Assembly (NCBI GenBank): GCA_019636755.1
Contig: JAHBWZ010000007.1
Span: 209,998 to 273,997 of the forward strand
Origin: Phycisphaeraceae bacterium
Lineage (GTDB): Bacteria > Planctomycetota > Phycisphaerae > Phycisphaerales > SM1A02
DNA: 64,000 nt
Reading direction: 5' to 3'
The notes under the pieces were generated by a model that made no database searches, was not told the DNA's origin, and saw nothing but the letters and a program-made list of their open reading frames with translations. Of the stretch, positions 8,685-17,967 are shown piece after piece. Position numbers and translations under genes: made by a program. Position 1 is the stretch's first letter, and each line of letters starts with the position of its first letter.

Positions 8685-9167
8685 ATGCTCCGGTTCCGCC
8701 CACTCCTCGCATCTGACCAGGCGGCGCTGTGGAACTGGCTCCACATCGCGCTCTGGGACCCGCCGCCGGCGGGACTCCGCCCTCGGGAGGTCCTGGATCA
8801 CCCCGCGGTGCGCATCTACGCCGAGCAGTGGGGTCGGCCCGCGGACGTCGGCCTGGTCGCGGTGGTCGAGGGCCGCGATGCCGGCGCCTGCTGGATGCGC
8901 CCGATCACGGGCGGTGCGGGACTGGCCTGGATCGACGACACGACACCGCAACTCGGCATCGCCCTGGAGCCCGCGTTCCAGCGTCGCGGATTCGGCTTCC
9001 GACTCATGCGCGCCGCGCTCGCCGCCGCATGGGACGCCGGGTCGACGCAGGTGTCGCTCACCGTGCATCCGGAGAATCCGGCGATCGGCATGTATGAGCG
9101 CTGCGGATTCGTCAGGCGGGGCCTGCGCGGCACCTATCACCTCATGGTGGCGGAGCGCCCTTCCTGA
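8685..9167 (+). CDS. GNAT-family N-acetyltransferase
   Basis: A 160-residue GNAT-fold protein. The acetyl-CoA binding motif A is visible as FQRRGFGFRLMRAALAAA (Q/RxxGxG/A type). It is preceded by the beta4 strand QLGIALEP and followed by the VHPENPAIGMYERCGFVRRG motif B. Members acetylate amines of small molecules, peptides or proteins; the substrate cannot be predicted. The ATG at 8685 gives the expected beta1 start (MLRFRPLLASD). It is in the same direction as the broken cupin gene upstream. Confidence 0.87.
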   Translation: MLRFRPLLASDQAALWNWLHIALWDPPPAGLRPREVLDHPAVRIYAEQWGRPADVGLVAVVEGRDAGACWMRPITGGAGLAWIDDTTPQLGIALEPAFQRRGFGFRLMRAALAAAWDAGSTQVSLTVHPENPAIGMYERCGFVRRGLRGTYHLMVAERPS

Positions 9168-9283
9168 TGCGTTGCGCTGGACGATGCGGGGAAGGTGCCG
9201 CGGCGCACCGAGAGGAGACCACCACGCCATGGGAGACTGCAGCGTCGGGCCACCGCCCGCGGGACCGGACCAACGGATCCGGC

Positions 9284-10756
9284 ATGACCGCCTGTCCCCG
9301 CCGCCTCCCCCTGTGCGTCACGCTGCTCCTGGCCTGTACCCTGGCGCGCGGTCAGGCGGCGGCTGATCCGCCGCGCCTGCCGTTCCGGGTGGAGGTCGTG
9401 GATGCCGACGACGGCTGGCCGGTCTCCCTGGTGGAACTGCGCACCACCGGCCACCTGTCGTACATCTCTGACAACGCGGGCGTGATCGCGATCGATGCGC
9501 CGGAACTCATGGACCGCGAGGTGTGGTTCACGATCCACTCGCATGGCTACGACGTACCGGCAGACGGGTTCGGCATTCGCGGCGTCCGCCTGACGCCGCG
9601 GGCCGGCGGATCCGCGCAGGTGCCGGTGCATCGCACGAACATCGCCAGGCGGCTTGGCCGCATCACCGGGGCCGGCATCTTCGGCGAGAGCCAGAAACTC
9701 GGCGAACGTGTCGACTGGATCGAGTCCGGCGTGGTCGGCTGCGACAGCGTGCAGAACGCGGTGCATCGCGGCGCGCTGTTCTGGCTGTGGGGAGACACCG
9801 CGCTGTTTCACTCTCCGCTGGGTGTCTTCCATGCGACCAGCGCCGTGACGCCGCTGCGGCCGATCGCGGACTTCGTGCCGCCCATCGCGCTCCCGTTCCG
9901 GCCGATGGTCGATGCGCAGGGACGACCGCGCGAGGTGGCGCGCATGCCTGGCGAAGGCCCGACCTGGCTGACCTGCATGGTGAGTGTGCCGGACGCCGGA
10001 GGCCGCGAGCGACTGGTCGCCGTCTACGCGAAGATCCGCACACCCATGCATGTCACCGAGTGGGGCGTCTGTGCGTGGGACGACGCGATGGAGCACTTCA
10101 CCCATGCGCAGACCTTCTGGCGCGAAGCGGACCACGCGGCCGACGCGCCGTCAGGCTGTCCGGAGGGGCACGCCACGCGGTGGACGGACGAGGACGGCAC
10201 GCACTGGATCCTCTTCGGCAATCCGTTCCCGCGCCTCCGCTGTCGCGCCGCGTTCGAGGCGTTCATGGACGTGCCGTCGTGGGAGCACCTGGCGTGGCAG
10301 GAAACCGTCCCCGTCGACCGGGCGGACCCGCCCCCCGCGGACGCGGGCCCGCGCGCTGCACCGGAGTCCGTCAGGCCGCACAGCGGGACGATCGCGTGGC
10401 ACCCATGGCGGAACCGCTGGGTGACCGTGTTCATGCAGTGGTGGGGAACCCCGTCTGCGTTCGGCGAACTCTGGTACGCCGAGGCGGATTCCCCCACGGG
10501 ACCGTGGGGTCCGGCGGTCAAGGTGCTCTCCCACGACAATTACACGTTCTACAACCCGCGCATCCACGCGGAGTGGTTCGACGCGGATGCACCGATTCTG
10601 ATCTTCGAGGGCACGTACTCCCGTGCATTCGCCGATCGACCCGAGCCGACCGCGCGCTGGGACTACAACCAGGTGCTGTATCGCCTGGACCTGGATGACG
10701 AGGCGCTGGCGCCGGCGCGCGGCGATGCGCGCCGTACGACCTCGGGCACGCGGTGA
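9284..10756 (+). CDS. Secreted protein of unknown function, possible beta-propeller
   Basis: A 490-residue exported protein. [20 protein letters not shown], then [10 protein letters not shown], is a Sec signal peptide, so the ATG at 9284 is preferred over the earlier one at 9167. A carboxypeptidase-regulatory-like beta domain ([17 protein letters not shown]) comes first. After it, repeated motifs around aromatic and Asp residues ([52 protein letters not shown]) resemble five-bladed propellers of the GH43/DUF4185 type. Catalytic residues cannot be assigned. It is probably periplasmic or surface-exposed and involved in glycan binding or hydrolysis. Confidence 0.65.
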   Translation: MTACPRRLPLCVTLLLACTLARGQAAADPPRLPFRVEVVDADDGWPVSLVELRTTGHLSYISDNAGVIAIDAPELMDREVWFTIHSHGYDVPADGFGIRGVRLTPRAGGSAQVPVHRTNIARRLGRITGAGIFGESQKLGERVDWIESGVVGCDSVQNAVHRGALFWLWGDTALFHSPLGVFHATSAVTPLRPIADFVPPIALPFRPMVDAQGRPREVARMPGEGPTWLTCMVSVPDAGGRERLVAVYAKIRTPMHVTEWGVCAWDDAMEHFTHAQTFWREADHAADAPSGCPEGHATRWTDEDGTHWILFGNPFPRLRCRAAFEAFMDVPSWEHLAWQETVPVDRADPPPADAGPRAAPESVRPHSGTIAWHPWRNRWVTVFMQWWGTPSAFGELWYAEADSPTGPWGPAVKVLSHDNYTFYNPRIHAEWFDADAPILIFEGTYSRAFADRPEPTARWDYNQVLYRLDLDDEALAPARGDARRTTSGTR

Positions 10757-10772
10757 CAGTCCGGCAGACGCA

Positions 10773-11987
10773 TCACGCGCGTGCACGGGCGACACGCGCG
10801 CGCCGATCGCGCGCCGGGGCGCAGAGCGCGTCGCGTGCCGCTCGGACCAGGCGTTCCGCCTCGGCGCCCTCGCGGGCAAGGGCCGTCAGGTGACCCATCT
10901 TGCGTCCCGGACGCGGCTGGGCCTTGCCGTAGAGATGCAGCTTGACGGCGGGACTCGTGGCGAGTGCCGCGGCCCAGTCCGGCTCGCCATCGTCCCAGCA
11001 GTCGCCCAGCAGGTTGGCCATCGCCGCGGCGCAGAGCAGCCGCGGATCACCCAGCGGCAGGCCGCTGACCGCGCGGACCTGCTGTTCGAACTGGCTGGTC
11101 ACCGCGTTGTCGAAGGTGACGTGACCCGAGTTGTGCGGTCGCGGCGCGAGCTCGTTGACCAGCAGCGCCCCGTCCGCGGTGAGGAAGAACTCCACGCACA
11201 GCACGCCCACCACGTGCAGCGTCTCGAGGACGGCGCGCGTGATGTCGACCGCCTGCTGCATGACGGTCGCCTCCAATTCCGCCGGTGCCACCGTCACATC
11301 CAGGATGTGCCGGCGATGCTCGTTCCGCAACGGCGGGTAGCACGCGACATGGCCGTCCGTGCCACGGGCGCCGACCACGCTCAGTTCATGCCGGAAGTCG
11401 ACCAGTTTCTCGAGGACGGCAACCGGCGCGGCGCCCGCGGCGCCCCGGACGCCCGTCGGACCGATCACGGCCGCGAACGCTGCGGCCGCGTCGTCGGCGC
11501 GCTCGATCCGCACCTGCCCCTTGCCGTCGTAGCCGAACCCGGCCGTCTTGAGGATCGCCGGTGTGCCGATCGCCGCGAGCGCTGCGGGCAGGTCCGCGGC
11601 GCCGGCGATCTCGCGGAATGGAGCCACGGGGATGCCCGCCTGGCTGAGGAACCGCTTCTCGCGCACGCGGTTCTGCGTGACATGCAGCACCGCGCCGTCG
11701 GGACGCACCGGGACGAACTGCGCGGCGGCCATCGCCGCCTCCACGGGCACGTTCTCGAACTCGAAGGTGATCGCCTGCACGGACTTTGCAAAGACGCGGA
11801 TGCGATCCAGGTCGTCGTACGGACCGCTGATCTCCAGGTCGGCGACCTGCCCCGCAGGCGTGTCATCTTCCGGGGAATAGACCGCGACGCGATACCCCAT
11901 GCGGCGCGCGGCGATGGCAAACATGCGCCCCAGCTGGCCCGAGCCCAGGACACCGAGCGTGCTCCCTGGCGCGATGATCCGCGTCAC
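10773..11987 (-). CDS. purK: 5-(carboxyamino)imidazole ribonucleotide synthase
   Basis: A 404-residue ATP-grasp enzyme that carboxylates AIR to N5-CAIR with bicarbonate in purine synthesis. The N-terminal [20 protein letters not shown] is the PurK dinucleotide-like block, and [34 protein letters not shown] and the C-terminal [16 protein letters not shown] are diagnostic. The GTG start at 11987 overlaps the purE stop by 4 nt (GTGA), implying translational coupling. The C-terminus carries a basic extension. Confidence 0.95.
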   Translation of the reverse strand: MTRIIAPGSTLGVLGSGQLGRMFAIAARRMGYRVAVYSPEDDTPAGQVADLEISGPYDDLDRIRVFAKSVQAITFEFENVPVEAAMAAAQFVPVRPDGAVLHVTQNRVREKRFLSQAGIPVAPFREIAGAADLPAALAAIGTPAILKTAGFGYDGKGQVRIERADDAAAAFAAVIGPTGVRGAAGAAPVAVLEKLVDFRHELSVVGARGTDGHVACYPPLRNEHRRHILDVTVAPAELEATVMQQAVDITRAVLETLHVVGVLCVEFFLTADGALLVNELAPRPHNSGHVTFDNAVTSQFEQQVRAVSGLPLGDPRLLCAAAMANLLGDCWDDGEPDWAAALATSPAVKLHLYGKAQPRPGRKMGHLTALAREGAEAERLVRAARDALCAPARDRRARVARARA

Positions 11988-12475
11988 GGCAGGTGCTCCG
12001 CCAGCACGCGCTCCGTCTGCGTCCGCCGGAAGTCGTTCAGATGCGCGGCGACGGCGGCGTCCTGCGGCGCGAGCAGCGCCGCGGCGAAGAGCGCCGCGTT
12101 CTTCGCGCCGGCATCGCCGATGGCGAACGTGGCGACCGGGACACCGCCCGGCATCTGCACGATCGAGAGCAGCGAGTCCATGCCCCGCAGCGTCCGGCTC
12201 TCCACCGGGACACCCAGGACCGGAACGGTCGTGTGCGCCGCCAGCATGCCGGGCAGATGCGCCGCCCCGCCCGCGCCGGCAATGATCGCCCGCAGGCCGC
12301 GCGGCCCTGCCTGCTTCGCGTAGTCGGCCAGGAGGTCGGGGGTCCGGTGCGCCGACACCACGCGGCACTCGTGCCGGATTCCGAAGGCGACCAGCATGTC
12401 ATGCGCGTGGCGGAGCGTCTCCCAGTCGGAGCGGCTGCCCATGACGACGCCGACGAGCGGTGAGTCAGCATGCAT
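11984..12475 (-). CDS. purE: N5-carboxyaminoimidazole ribonucleotide mutase
   Basis: A 163-residue class I PurE that moves the carboxylate of N5-CAIR to give CAIR. Conserved blocks are [25 protein letters not shown] (with the catalytic His), [14 protein letters not shown] and [20 protein letters not shown]. It is the first gene of a purE-purK pair with a 4-nt overlap. The upstream extended -10 sits only 6 nt from the ATG, so the mRNA is probably leaderless. Confidence 0.96.
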   Translation of the reverse strand: MHADSPLVGVVMGSRSDWETLRHAHDMLVAFGIRHECRVVSAHRTPDLLADYAKQAGPRGLRAIIAGAGGAAHLPGMLAAHTTVPVLGVPVESRTLRGMDSLLSIVQMPGGVPVATFAIGDAGAKNAALFAAALLAPQDAAVAAHLNDFRRTQTERVLAEHLP

Positions 12476-12481
12476 GCGCGT

Positions 12482-12490
12482 CTTATAACA
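12482..12490 (-). promoter_or_regulatory. Extended -10 promoter of purEK (TGTTATAAG)
   Basis: On the reverse strand TG-T-TATAAG is an almost perfect extended -10. Its last base is 6 nt before the purE ATG, which places the transcription start at the start codon. Confidence 0.6.
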
Positions 12491-12687
12491 CCGGCGCCGG
12501 ACGACCGGGTCTCCGGGGCATCGCGATCGGACCGATCCGGGACGGTCGGAGGGCCGACGGAGGGCGCATCCGCCCGGCGCAGCTCATGTCCACGCGGATG
12601 CATCGCCGACGGAAGGGAAGAAGCGCCGGTACCGACGCCCGACGCCCGGCTCGTGACGCCGGGTGAACCCTGCACGGAGGACGCTGC

Positions 12688-12930
12688 ATGGATGCCCTCG
12701 AGTTGGACGCCCTGCGAGACCTGCGCACCAGCATGGCGCCGCGGACGCACGACCTGCTGCTGCGCGCGCTGTCCGGCGATACGCCCGAGGCACTCGCCCG
12801 GCGATTCTCCATGCCGCTGGCCGATGTCTGTCGTGCGCTCCAGCGCGGTCGGAAACTGATCCGGGCGCAGGTGGCGTTGCGGGTCCAGCGCGAGACGCGC
12901 TCGCGTCCGCAGGAGCGGTGGGCCGGCTGA
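12688..12930 (+). CDS. Small helix-turn-helix protein, sigma region 4-like
   Basis: An 80-residue helical protein. The segment RALSGDTPEALARRFSMPLA, followed by DVCRALQRGRKLIRAQ, reads like region 4 of an ECF sigma factor: a helix, a turn at FSMP, and a recognition helix with several arginines. No region 2 is present, so it is not a complete sigma factor. GGAGG lies 7 nt before the ATG, one of the clear ribosome sites in the window. It is monocistronic and divergent from purE. A DNA-binding role is inferred from the HTH only. Confidence 0.6.
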   Translation: MDALELDALRDLRTSMAPRTHDLLLRALSGDTPEALARRFSMPLADVCRALQRGRKLIRAQVALRVQRETRSRPQERWAG

Positions 12931-12998
12931 GCGCCCGGCGCGGCGGCCTTCGGGGCCCCCGGCGCCATCGTGCGACCTCGTGCCCCGGTGCGCCGCGC

Positions 12999-13059
12999 CA
13001 TGTGCCCCCCCCATGTGCCCCCCCATGTGCCCCCCCATGCGCCCCCCCATGCGCCCCCG
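12999..13059. repeat. 12-bp minisatellite, five units
   Basis: Units beginning CATG start at 12999, 13012, 13024, 13036 and 13048. Each is CATGTGCCCCCC or CATGCGCCCCCC, spaced 13, 12, 12 and 12 nt. The T/C change is shared by the last two units, so the array grew by duplication of neighbouring units. It lies in a non-coding region, although the 12-bp period keeps frames open on both strands. Confidence 0.85.
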
Positions 13060-13109
13060 TGGTTGCGAACGGCGCAGACCACGCCCCCGGGCACGCAGCG
13101 CAGAACGAA

Positions 13110-13348
13110 GGTGATCGGATCCCCTCGGGCCACTGGCTCCGGCCGGCCCCCCGCCTGGCGGAAGGGGCGCGGCGGGCCGCACGGGGCAAAGCTCGAACCC
13201 CGCTCTGACGAGGTGGGCTCGCCTCCCGTCGATCCCGGCCTTCCACTCTCTGGAGGCTTGGCCATCGTCGCAGGACGAAGCGATCCCGTGGGGCTCGATA
13301 AGGGAACGAGCAACAGGCCCGTGGCGGACCCGAGGGAATCCGATCACC
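13110..13348. ncRNA. Inverted-repeat-bounded element, candidate structured RNA
   Basis: Arms at 13110-13131 and 13326-13348 are reverse complements with one mismatch and one bulged base, giving a 20-bp closing stem. Between them lie four local hairpins: 13210-13225 (GAGGTG/CGCCTC, loop GGCT), 13239-13256, 13265-13278 (TCGTC-GCAG-GACGA) and 13293-13311 (GCTCG/CGAGC with a 9-nt loop). An alternative hairpin at 13331-13352 competes with the 3' arm. No long ORF with coding character was seen. It could instead be paired protein-binding sites. It matches none of RNase P, tmRNA or SRP RNA by eye, and the transcribed strand is unknown. Confidence 0.35.
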
Positions 13349-13389
13349 CTCGCGGGGACTGTACTCCCGAACCCGGGATTCGTCACGGT

Positions 13390-13418
13390 TTGACACCGAT
13401 CCACCGCGCTGATACATC
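13390..13418 (+). promoter_or_regulatory. Sigma-70-type promoter of the small lipoprotein gene
   Basis: TTGACA at 13390-13395, a 17-nt spacer, and TACATC at 13413-13418 with TG one base upstream (extended -10). Transcription would begin near 13425, leaving a leader of about 110 nt before the ATG at 13535. Confidence 0.5.
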
Positions 13419-13534
13419 CCGGTATGCTGTTGCCCCGTTGACCTCGCGCGCCGGGCTGCCGCCCGTCGCCCCCCCACCACGATCCGCCTCCCGACCCAGG
13501 TCGGGGGAATCGACCGGAACAGAAGGCCTTCCTG

Positions 13535-13867
13535 ATGCGCACGAAGCGAACCACCGCCCGTATCTCTTCCGCGGCCCGCGGAGCGTCCGCCGTCCTGTCC
13601 GTCGTCGCGCTCGTCGCTGCCGCAGGCTGCTCCTCCACCGCCAAGGATCCCACCACCAACGTCTCGTACGGCGCGCTCACCTCGGATCTCACGCCGGAAC
13701 TCCGGGCGACGACCGAGCGGCCCGTGGACGTCGACCGCCATCTGGCGGTCATGAAGAACGCGAACTGGAAGAGCTTCTGGAACGATCTCGGCCGCACGTT
13801 CTACACCGATCACCCCAGCCGCCTGAGCCCGTATCCGATCGGGTCGCTCAGCGGCGTGCCGCGCTGA
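13535..13867 (+). CDS. Small lipoprotein
   Basis: A 110-residue protein with a basic N-terminus, a hydrophobic stretch at about 17-30 and the lipobox VAAAGC, so the mature protein begins at Cys31 and is lipid-anchored. The remaining 80 residues are soluble, with SYGALTSDLTPELRATTERP and then VDVDRHLAVMKNANWKSFW. It has a purine-rich ribosome site (AGAAGG) and its own upstream promoter. The function is unknown; the style is that of conserved planctomycete cell-envelope lipoproteins. Confidence 0.75.
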   Translation: MRTKRTTARISSAARGASAVLSVVALVAAAGCSSTAKDPTTNVSYGALTSDLTPELRATTERPVDVDRHLAVMKNANWKSFWNDLGRTFYTDHPSRLSPYPIGSLSGVPR

Positions 13868-13985
13868 TCGGCTGGTGGCCAGGTCTGAATCCGCCGCGCC
13901 CGGGTGCGCCGTCCGGCGCCGCCGGCCTGCCGGGCATCGTGTGCTCCCGCGATCCGCACGGACGCACCGCGTCGGGTGACCGGCG

Positions 13986-15293
13986 ATGACGGTGCGCCGG
14001 CATGACCGCGTGCCCGCGTACGTCCGAACGCGGTATGCGCGGGAGCGGCCGGCGTGGCTCCTGCTCTCCATCCTGGGTGCCGCCGTCGAGGGCGGCGTCG
14101 TCGGCGTCATCGTCAAGAACGGATTCAGCGGCACGGTGCCGCCGCTGGTCCTGAACGCCGCGGTCGCGATCGCGGCGGGCGCGCCGGCGTTCGCGAACAT
14201 CACCAGCTTCCTCTGGTCAGGCGTGGCGCGCGGCCGGAGCCGGGTCCGCCTGCTCGTGGCCATCCAGCTGCTCGCCGCGCTCTGCGCGCTGCTGATGGGC
14301 CTGATGCCGCAGACCGCGTGGGGGCTGCTCGGCGTGCTGGCCGGGGCGTTGGCGGGTCGGATCTGCTGGACGGGCGTGGTCACGCTGCGCGCGGCGGTCT
14401 GGCAGGCGAACTACCCCCGCGCCGTGCGCGCGACGGTCACCGGCCGACTGGCCACGGTGCAGGCGATCTTCATGGCGGCAACCGCGTTCGCCTTCGGCGA
14501 AGCGCTGGATCGCGATGTCCGGTCGTTCCACTGGCTCTTCGCGCTGGCCGGCGCGTCCGGCCTGATCGGCGCGCTCGCGTATGGCCGTGTCCGCGTCCGC
14601 GGTCAGTGGCGCGCCCTGCGCCGCGAGGACGCGGGTGAGACCGGCAGCGGCCGTCCCTTCGAGGGGCTGCGCGCGGCCTGGCGCGTGCTGCGGGAGGATG
14701 CCCTCTACCGGCGCTACATGCTCATCATGTTCGTCTTCGGAATCGGCAACCTGGCAGCGCAGCCGATCCTGGTGATCCTGCTGGCGGACCTCTTCGGCTA
14801 CAGCTACCGCCTCGGGATCCAGGCGACCACGGTCATTCCGATCGGTCTCATGCCGCTCACGGTCCCGCTCTGGTCACGACTGCTGGACCGGATGCACGTC
14901 GTGGAGTTCCGGCGCCTGCATGCGTGGTCGTTCGTCGCCGCCAACACCGCCCTCCTGGCGGCGATCCTGCTGCGCTCCGAGGTCCTTCTCTGGAGCGGCC
15001 TCGTCCTGCGCGGTGCGGCCCTGGCCGGGGGCGTCCTCGGCTGGAACCTGGGCCACCAGGACTTCGGCGACGCCAGGCGGACGAGCGACTACATGGCCGT
15101 CCACGTGACGCTGACGGGGGTCCGCGGGGCGATCGGACCGGTTCTGGCGGTCCTGCTCTACGAACTGGCCTCGGACGATCCGCGGGTCGGCGGCGCCATC
15201 GTGTTCGGGACGGTGATCGCGCTCAACGTCGCCGGCGCCGTCGCCTTCCTGGCGATGTCGCGCGCCATGCGCGGGCGGCGCGGCGTCATCTGA
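13986..15293 (+). CDS. Major facilitator superfamily-like transporter
   Basis: A 435-residue polytopic membrane protein with about 12 hydrophobic segments in two halves, separated by a charged cytoplasmic loop near residues 205-240 (VRVRGQWRALRRED and following). No strong substrate signature was seen. The second half begins with DALYRRYMLIMFVFGIGNLA. It stands alone between the lipoprotein and the suf regulator and is transcribed with them. The transported compound is unknown. Confidence 0.75.
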   Translation: MTVRRHDRVPAYVRTRYARERPAWLLLSILGAAVEGGVVGVIVKNGFSGTVPPLVLNAAVAIAAGAPAFANITSFLWSGVARGRSRVRLLVAIQLLAALCALLMGLMPQTAWGLLGVLAGALAGRICWTGVVTLRAAVWQANYPRAVRATVTGRLATVQAIFMAATAFAFGEALDRDVRSFHWLFALAGASGLIGALAYGRVRVRGQWRALRREDAGETGSGRPFEGLRAAWRVLREDALYRRYMLIMFVFGIGNLAAQPILVILLADLFGYSYRLGIQATTVIPIGLMPLTVPLWSRLLDRMHVVEFRRLHAWSFVAANTALLAAILLRSEVLLWSGLVLRGAALAGGVLGWNLGHQDFGDARRTSDYMAVHVTLTGVRGAIGPVLAVLLYELASDDPRVGGAIVFGTVIALNVAGAVAFLAMSRAMRGRRGVI

Positions 15294-15340
15294 CCGGCGG
15301 GCGGTCGCGGCGCCCCCTTGCCCGTTCCGGCGGAGCGCCC

Positions 15341-15366
15341 GTACCATGTGGCACCATTTGGGTACC
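15341..15366. promoter_or_regulatory. Possible operator upstream of the suf operon
   Basis: Three ACCA(T/G) direct repeats at 15343, 15353 and 15364 fall inside a partly palindromic stretch running from GTACCATGTGG to TTGGGTACC. It lies about 150 nt before the Rrf2 gene, where an autoregulatory site for a cysteine-cluster Rrf2 regulator would be expected. The assignment rests on position and symmetry only. Confidence 0.25.
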
Positions 15367-15512
15367 AGTTCTCCGGGCGCGCGCCCGCCGGAGGCCGGGA
15401 CCGACCGCCCATCACCGCCTTCGGCATCCCTCCGGAGCCCCCCAGCCCGGCCGAGTCAGCCTCCACCGACCCATCACCCGCCTGCCACCGTTCCCCCCAG
15501 TCCGCGCCCGCC

Positions 15513-16106
15513 GTGCTCGCCCTGACCCGAAAAACAGACTACGCCCTCGTCGCCCTGGCGGAACTCGCGGCGACCCCGGTCTCCCTGAGCGCACGGGAGA
15601 TTGCGCATCGCACCGAGTTGCCGCTTCCGCTGCTGCGCAACCTGCTCAAGGACCTGTGCGCCGCGGGACTCCTGCACTCGGAACTGGGCGCCCAGGGCGG
15701 CTATCGGCTTGGGCGCGCGCCGCGCGCGATCTCCGCGATCGACGTGGTCGAAGCGGTCGAGGGGCCCATCCGCCTGGCGCGCTGCTGCGGTGACCAGGAC
15801 CACCACGCCGCGCCGGACCGTCATCCGGATGACACGGCGTGTGCCCGCGCACCGGCCTGTCGCATCCGCGCCTCGATCCACGGACTGCAGTCGCGCGTCC
15901 TGGATCTCCTGCAGAGAACTTCCCTGGCCGACCTGGCCCTCCACGGTGCGGGTGACGCTGCGGATCACGCGGCCGTCCGCCCGACATCGGGCCAGCCGGC
16001 ACCGCCGCTGTGCCAGTGCACCGCGCACGCCTCCGCAGCACCCTCACCCGCTGAACACACCCGACGACCCGCGGCGCCGGACGCCCGGATCGAGGACGCC
16101 GTCTGA
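15513..16106 (+). CDS. Rrf2-family Fe-S-type transcriptional regulator of the suf operon
   Basis: A 197-residue winged-helix regulator: [16 protein letters not shown] begins the Rrf2 domain, with [20 protein letters not shown] as the HTH and [12 protein letters not shown] as the wing. Cysteines in ARCCGDQD, then [11 protein letters not shown], match the three-Cys cluster region of IscR/SufR-like members, which bind a [2Fe-2S] cluster and report iron-sulfur status. The GTG at 15513 was chosen because homology starts there; the longer open frame is Pro/Ala-rich. Its stop overlaps the sufB ATG by 1 nt. The C-terminal 50 residues are low-complexity. Confidence 0.85.
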   Translation: MLALTRKTDYALVALAELAATPVSLSAREIAHRTELPLPLLRNLLKDLCAAGLLHSELGAQGGYRLGRAPRAISAIDVVEAVEGPIRLARCCGDQDHHAAPDRHPDDTACARAPACRIRASIHGLQSRVLDLLQRTSLADLALHGAGDAADHAAVRPTSGQPAPPLCQCTAHASAAPSPAEHTRRPAAPDARIEDAV

Positions 16107-17557
16107 TGAGCAGCAGCACCACCACGCCCGAACTCGATCACTGGGAATCCCAGCGGTACAAGTACGGTTTCGTCACCGACATCGAGTCCGACACCGCGCC
16201 ACCGGGGCTGACCGAGTCCACCATCCGCCTGATCTCCGCGAAGAAGCAGGAGCCGGCGTGGATGCTCGAGTGGCGGCTGAAGGCGTTCCGCCACTGGATC
16301 ACGATGCGCGAGCCCACGTGGCCGAAGGTGACCTATCCGCCGATCGACTACCAGGCGATCTCCTACTACTCCGCGCCGAAGCAGTCGCCGGGACTGCAGA
16401 GCCTGGACGAGGTCGACCCGAAACTGCTCGAGACCTACGAGAAGCTCGGTATTCCGCTCGAGGAGCAGAAGCGCCTCGCCGGCGTCGCGGTCGATGCAGT
16501 CTTCGACAGCGTCTCCGTCGCGACCACGTTCCGGGAGGAACTGGCGAAGGCGGGCGTGATCTTCTGCCCGATCTCCGAGGCCATCCGGGATCATCCCGAC
16601 CTGGTGCAGAAGTACCTGGGTTCGGTCGTGCCCGTCACGGACAACTTCTTCGCCACCCTCAACTGCGCGGTCTTCACCGACGGGTCGTTCGTCTTCGTCC
16701 CCAGGGGCGTGCGCTGCCCGATGGAACTCTCCACCTACTTCCGGATCAACGCGAAGTCGACCGGGCAGTTCGAGCGGACGCTGATCATCGCGGAGGAAGG
16801 CGCCTCGGTCTCCTACCTGGAGGGATGCACGGCGCCGATGCGCGATGAGAACCAGCTCCACGCCGCCGTCGTGGAACTCGTGGCGCTGGACGACGCCACC
16901 ATCCGGTACTCGACCATCCAGAACTGGTATCCGGGCGATGACGAGGGCCGGGGCGGGATCTACAACTTCGTGACGAAGCGGGGCAAGTGCCTCGGCAACC
17001 GGTCGCACATCTCGTGGACACAGGTCGAGACCGGTTCGTCGATCACGTGGAAGTACCCCTCGTGCATTCTCCAGGGCGACGGTTCCAAGGGCGAGTTCTA
17101 CTCCGTCGCGCTGACCAAGGGACGGCAGCAGGCCGACACCGGCACGAAGATGATCCACATCGGCCGGAACACGACCAGCACGATCGTCGCCAAGGGGATC
17201 TCGGCGCAGCAGGGGCAGAACACCTACCGTGGCATGGTGAAGATCCTCCGCGGTGCGGAGGACGCGCGCAACCACACGCAGTGCGACTCGCTGCTCATGG
17301 GCGACCGCTGCGGGGCCCATACGTTTCCCGTGATCGAGTGCGGCAACCCGACGGCGACGCTCGAGCACGAGGCCACGACGTCGAAGGTCGGCGAGGACCA
17401 GGTCTTCTATCTCCTCCAGCGCGGCCTGACCGAGGAGGAAGCGGTTTCCATGATCGTCAATGGCTTCTGCCGCGAGGTTTTCCGGGAACTCCCCATGGAG
17501 TTCGCGGTGGAAGCGACGAAACTGCTGAGCATCAGCCTGGAGGGGAGCGTCGGATGA
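16106..17557 (+). CDS. sufB: Fe-S cluster assembly scaffold SufB
   Basis: A 483-residue scaffold subunit of SufBCD, where clusters are built from persulfide sulfur and iron. Diagnostic blocks are [65 protein letters not shown] and YLEGCTAPM. The beta-helix core contains [11 protein letters not shown], and the C-terminus has [19 protein letters not shown]. Length fits the family. It is the second gene of the operon, overlapping the Rieske gene by 4 nt (ATGA). Confidence 0.97.
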   Translation: MSSSTTTPELDHWESQRYKYGFVTDIESDTAPPGLTESTIRLISAKKQEPAWMLEWRLKAFRHWITMREPTWPKVTYPPIDYQAISYYSAPKQSPGLQSLDEVDPKLLETYEKLGIPLEEQKRLAGVAVDAVFDSVSVATTFREELAKAGVIFCPISEAIRDHPDLVQKYLGSVVPVTDNFFATLNCAVFTDGSFVFVPRGVRCPMELSTYFRINAKSTGQFERTLIIAEEGASVSYLEGCTAPMRDENQLHAAVVELVALDDATIRYSTIQNWYPGDDEGRGGIYNFVTKRGKCLGNRSHISWTQVETGSSITWKYPSCILQGDGSKGEFYSVALTKGRQQADTGTKMIHIGRNTTSTIVAKGISAQQGQNTYRGMVKILRGAEDARNHTQCDSLLMGDRCGAHTFPVIECGNPTATLEHEATTSKVGEDQVFYLLQRGLTEEEAVSMIVNGFCREVFRELPMEFAVEATKLLSISLEGSVG

Positions 17558-17892
17558 GCCCCGAACTGCTGCTCAGGGAGGGCTACGTCCGCGCCATCGG
17601 CGCCGCGGCGGTTCCACCGGGCGAAGGCCGGACGGTCAGCGTCGACGGCCACGCCGTCGCGGTGTTCAACGTGGGCGGCACGTTCTACGCCATCGATGAC
17701 GCGTGTCCGCACCAGGGAGGACCGCTGGGCGAAGGACATGCGGTCGAGGAATGCGTCATCGCCTGTCCGCTGCACTACTGGGAGTTCGACCTGCGGACCG
17801 GCGCGTGCCTCACCGAGCCGGATGAGTGTGTCCGCACGCACGACGTCCACGTTCTCGACGACACCGTCTTCATCAGAATCCTGCACGACTGA
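17554..17892 (+). CDS. Rieske-type [2Fe-2S] ferredoxin
   Basis: A 112-residue soluble protein with CPHQGGPL and CPLHYWEFD, the CxH...CxxH pair that binds a Rieske cluster. It resembles NirD-like small ferredoxins. It lies inside the suf operon, between sufB (4-nt overlap) and sufC (75 nt gap), as also seen in several actinobacterial and planctomycete suf operons. It could supply electrons for cluster assembly; the partner is not shown by the sequence. Confidence 0.9.
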   Translation: MSPELLLREGYVRAIGAAAVPPGEGRTVSVDGHAVAVFNVGGTFYAIDDACPHQGGPLGEGHAVEECVIACPLHYWEFDLRTGACLTEPDECVRTHDVHVLDDTVFIRILHD

Positions 17893-17967
17893 ACGTCTCG
17901 CATCACAGGCTCCGCGCGGATCCCGACCGCCCCCGAGGTCCGGTCGACCGGCAAGGCAGAACATCGC

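Noticed and set aside
12999..13059. CRISPR-like array
   Set aside because: Units are contiguous with no spacers.
13110..13348. Assignment of the stem-bounded element to RNase P, SRP, tmRNA or 6S RNA
   Set aside because: No GAGGAAAGTCC, no SRP apical loop and no tmRNA acceptor were seen on either strand; a 6S-like layout is not supported by specific bases.
12970..13989. Long forward frame of 339 residues through the minisatellite and the lipoprotein gene
   Set aside because: It is kept open by the 12-bp repeats and high GC; the lipoprotein in another frame has a lipobox, a promoter and a ribosome site.
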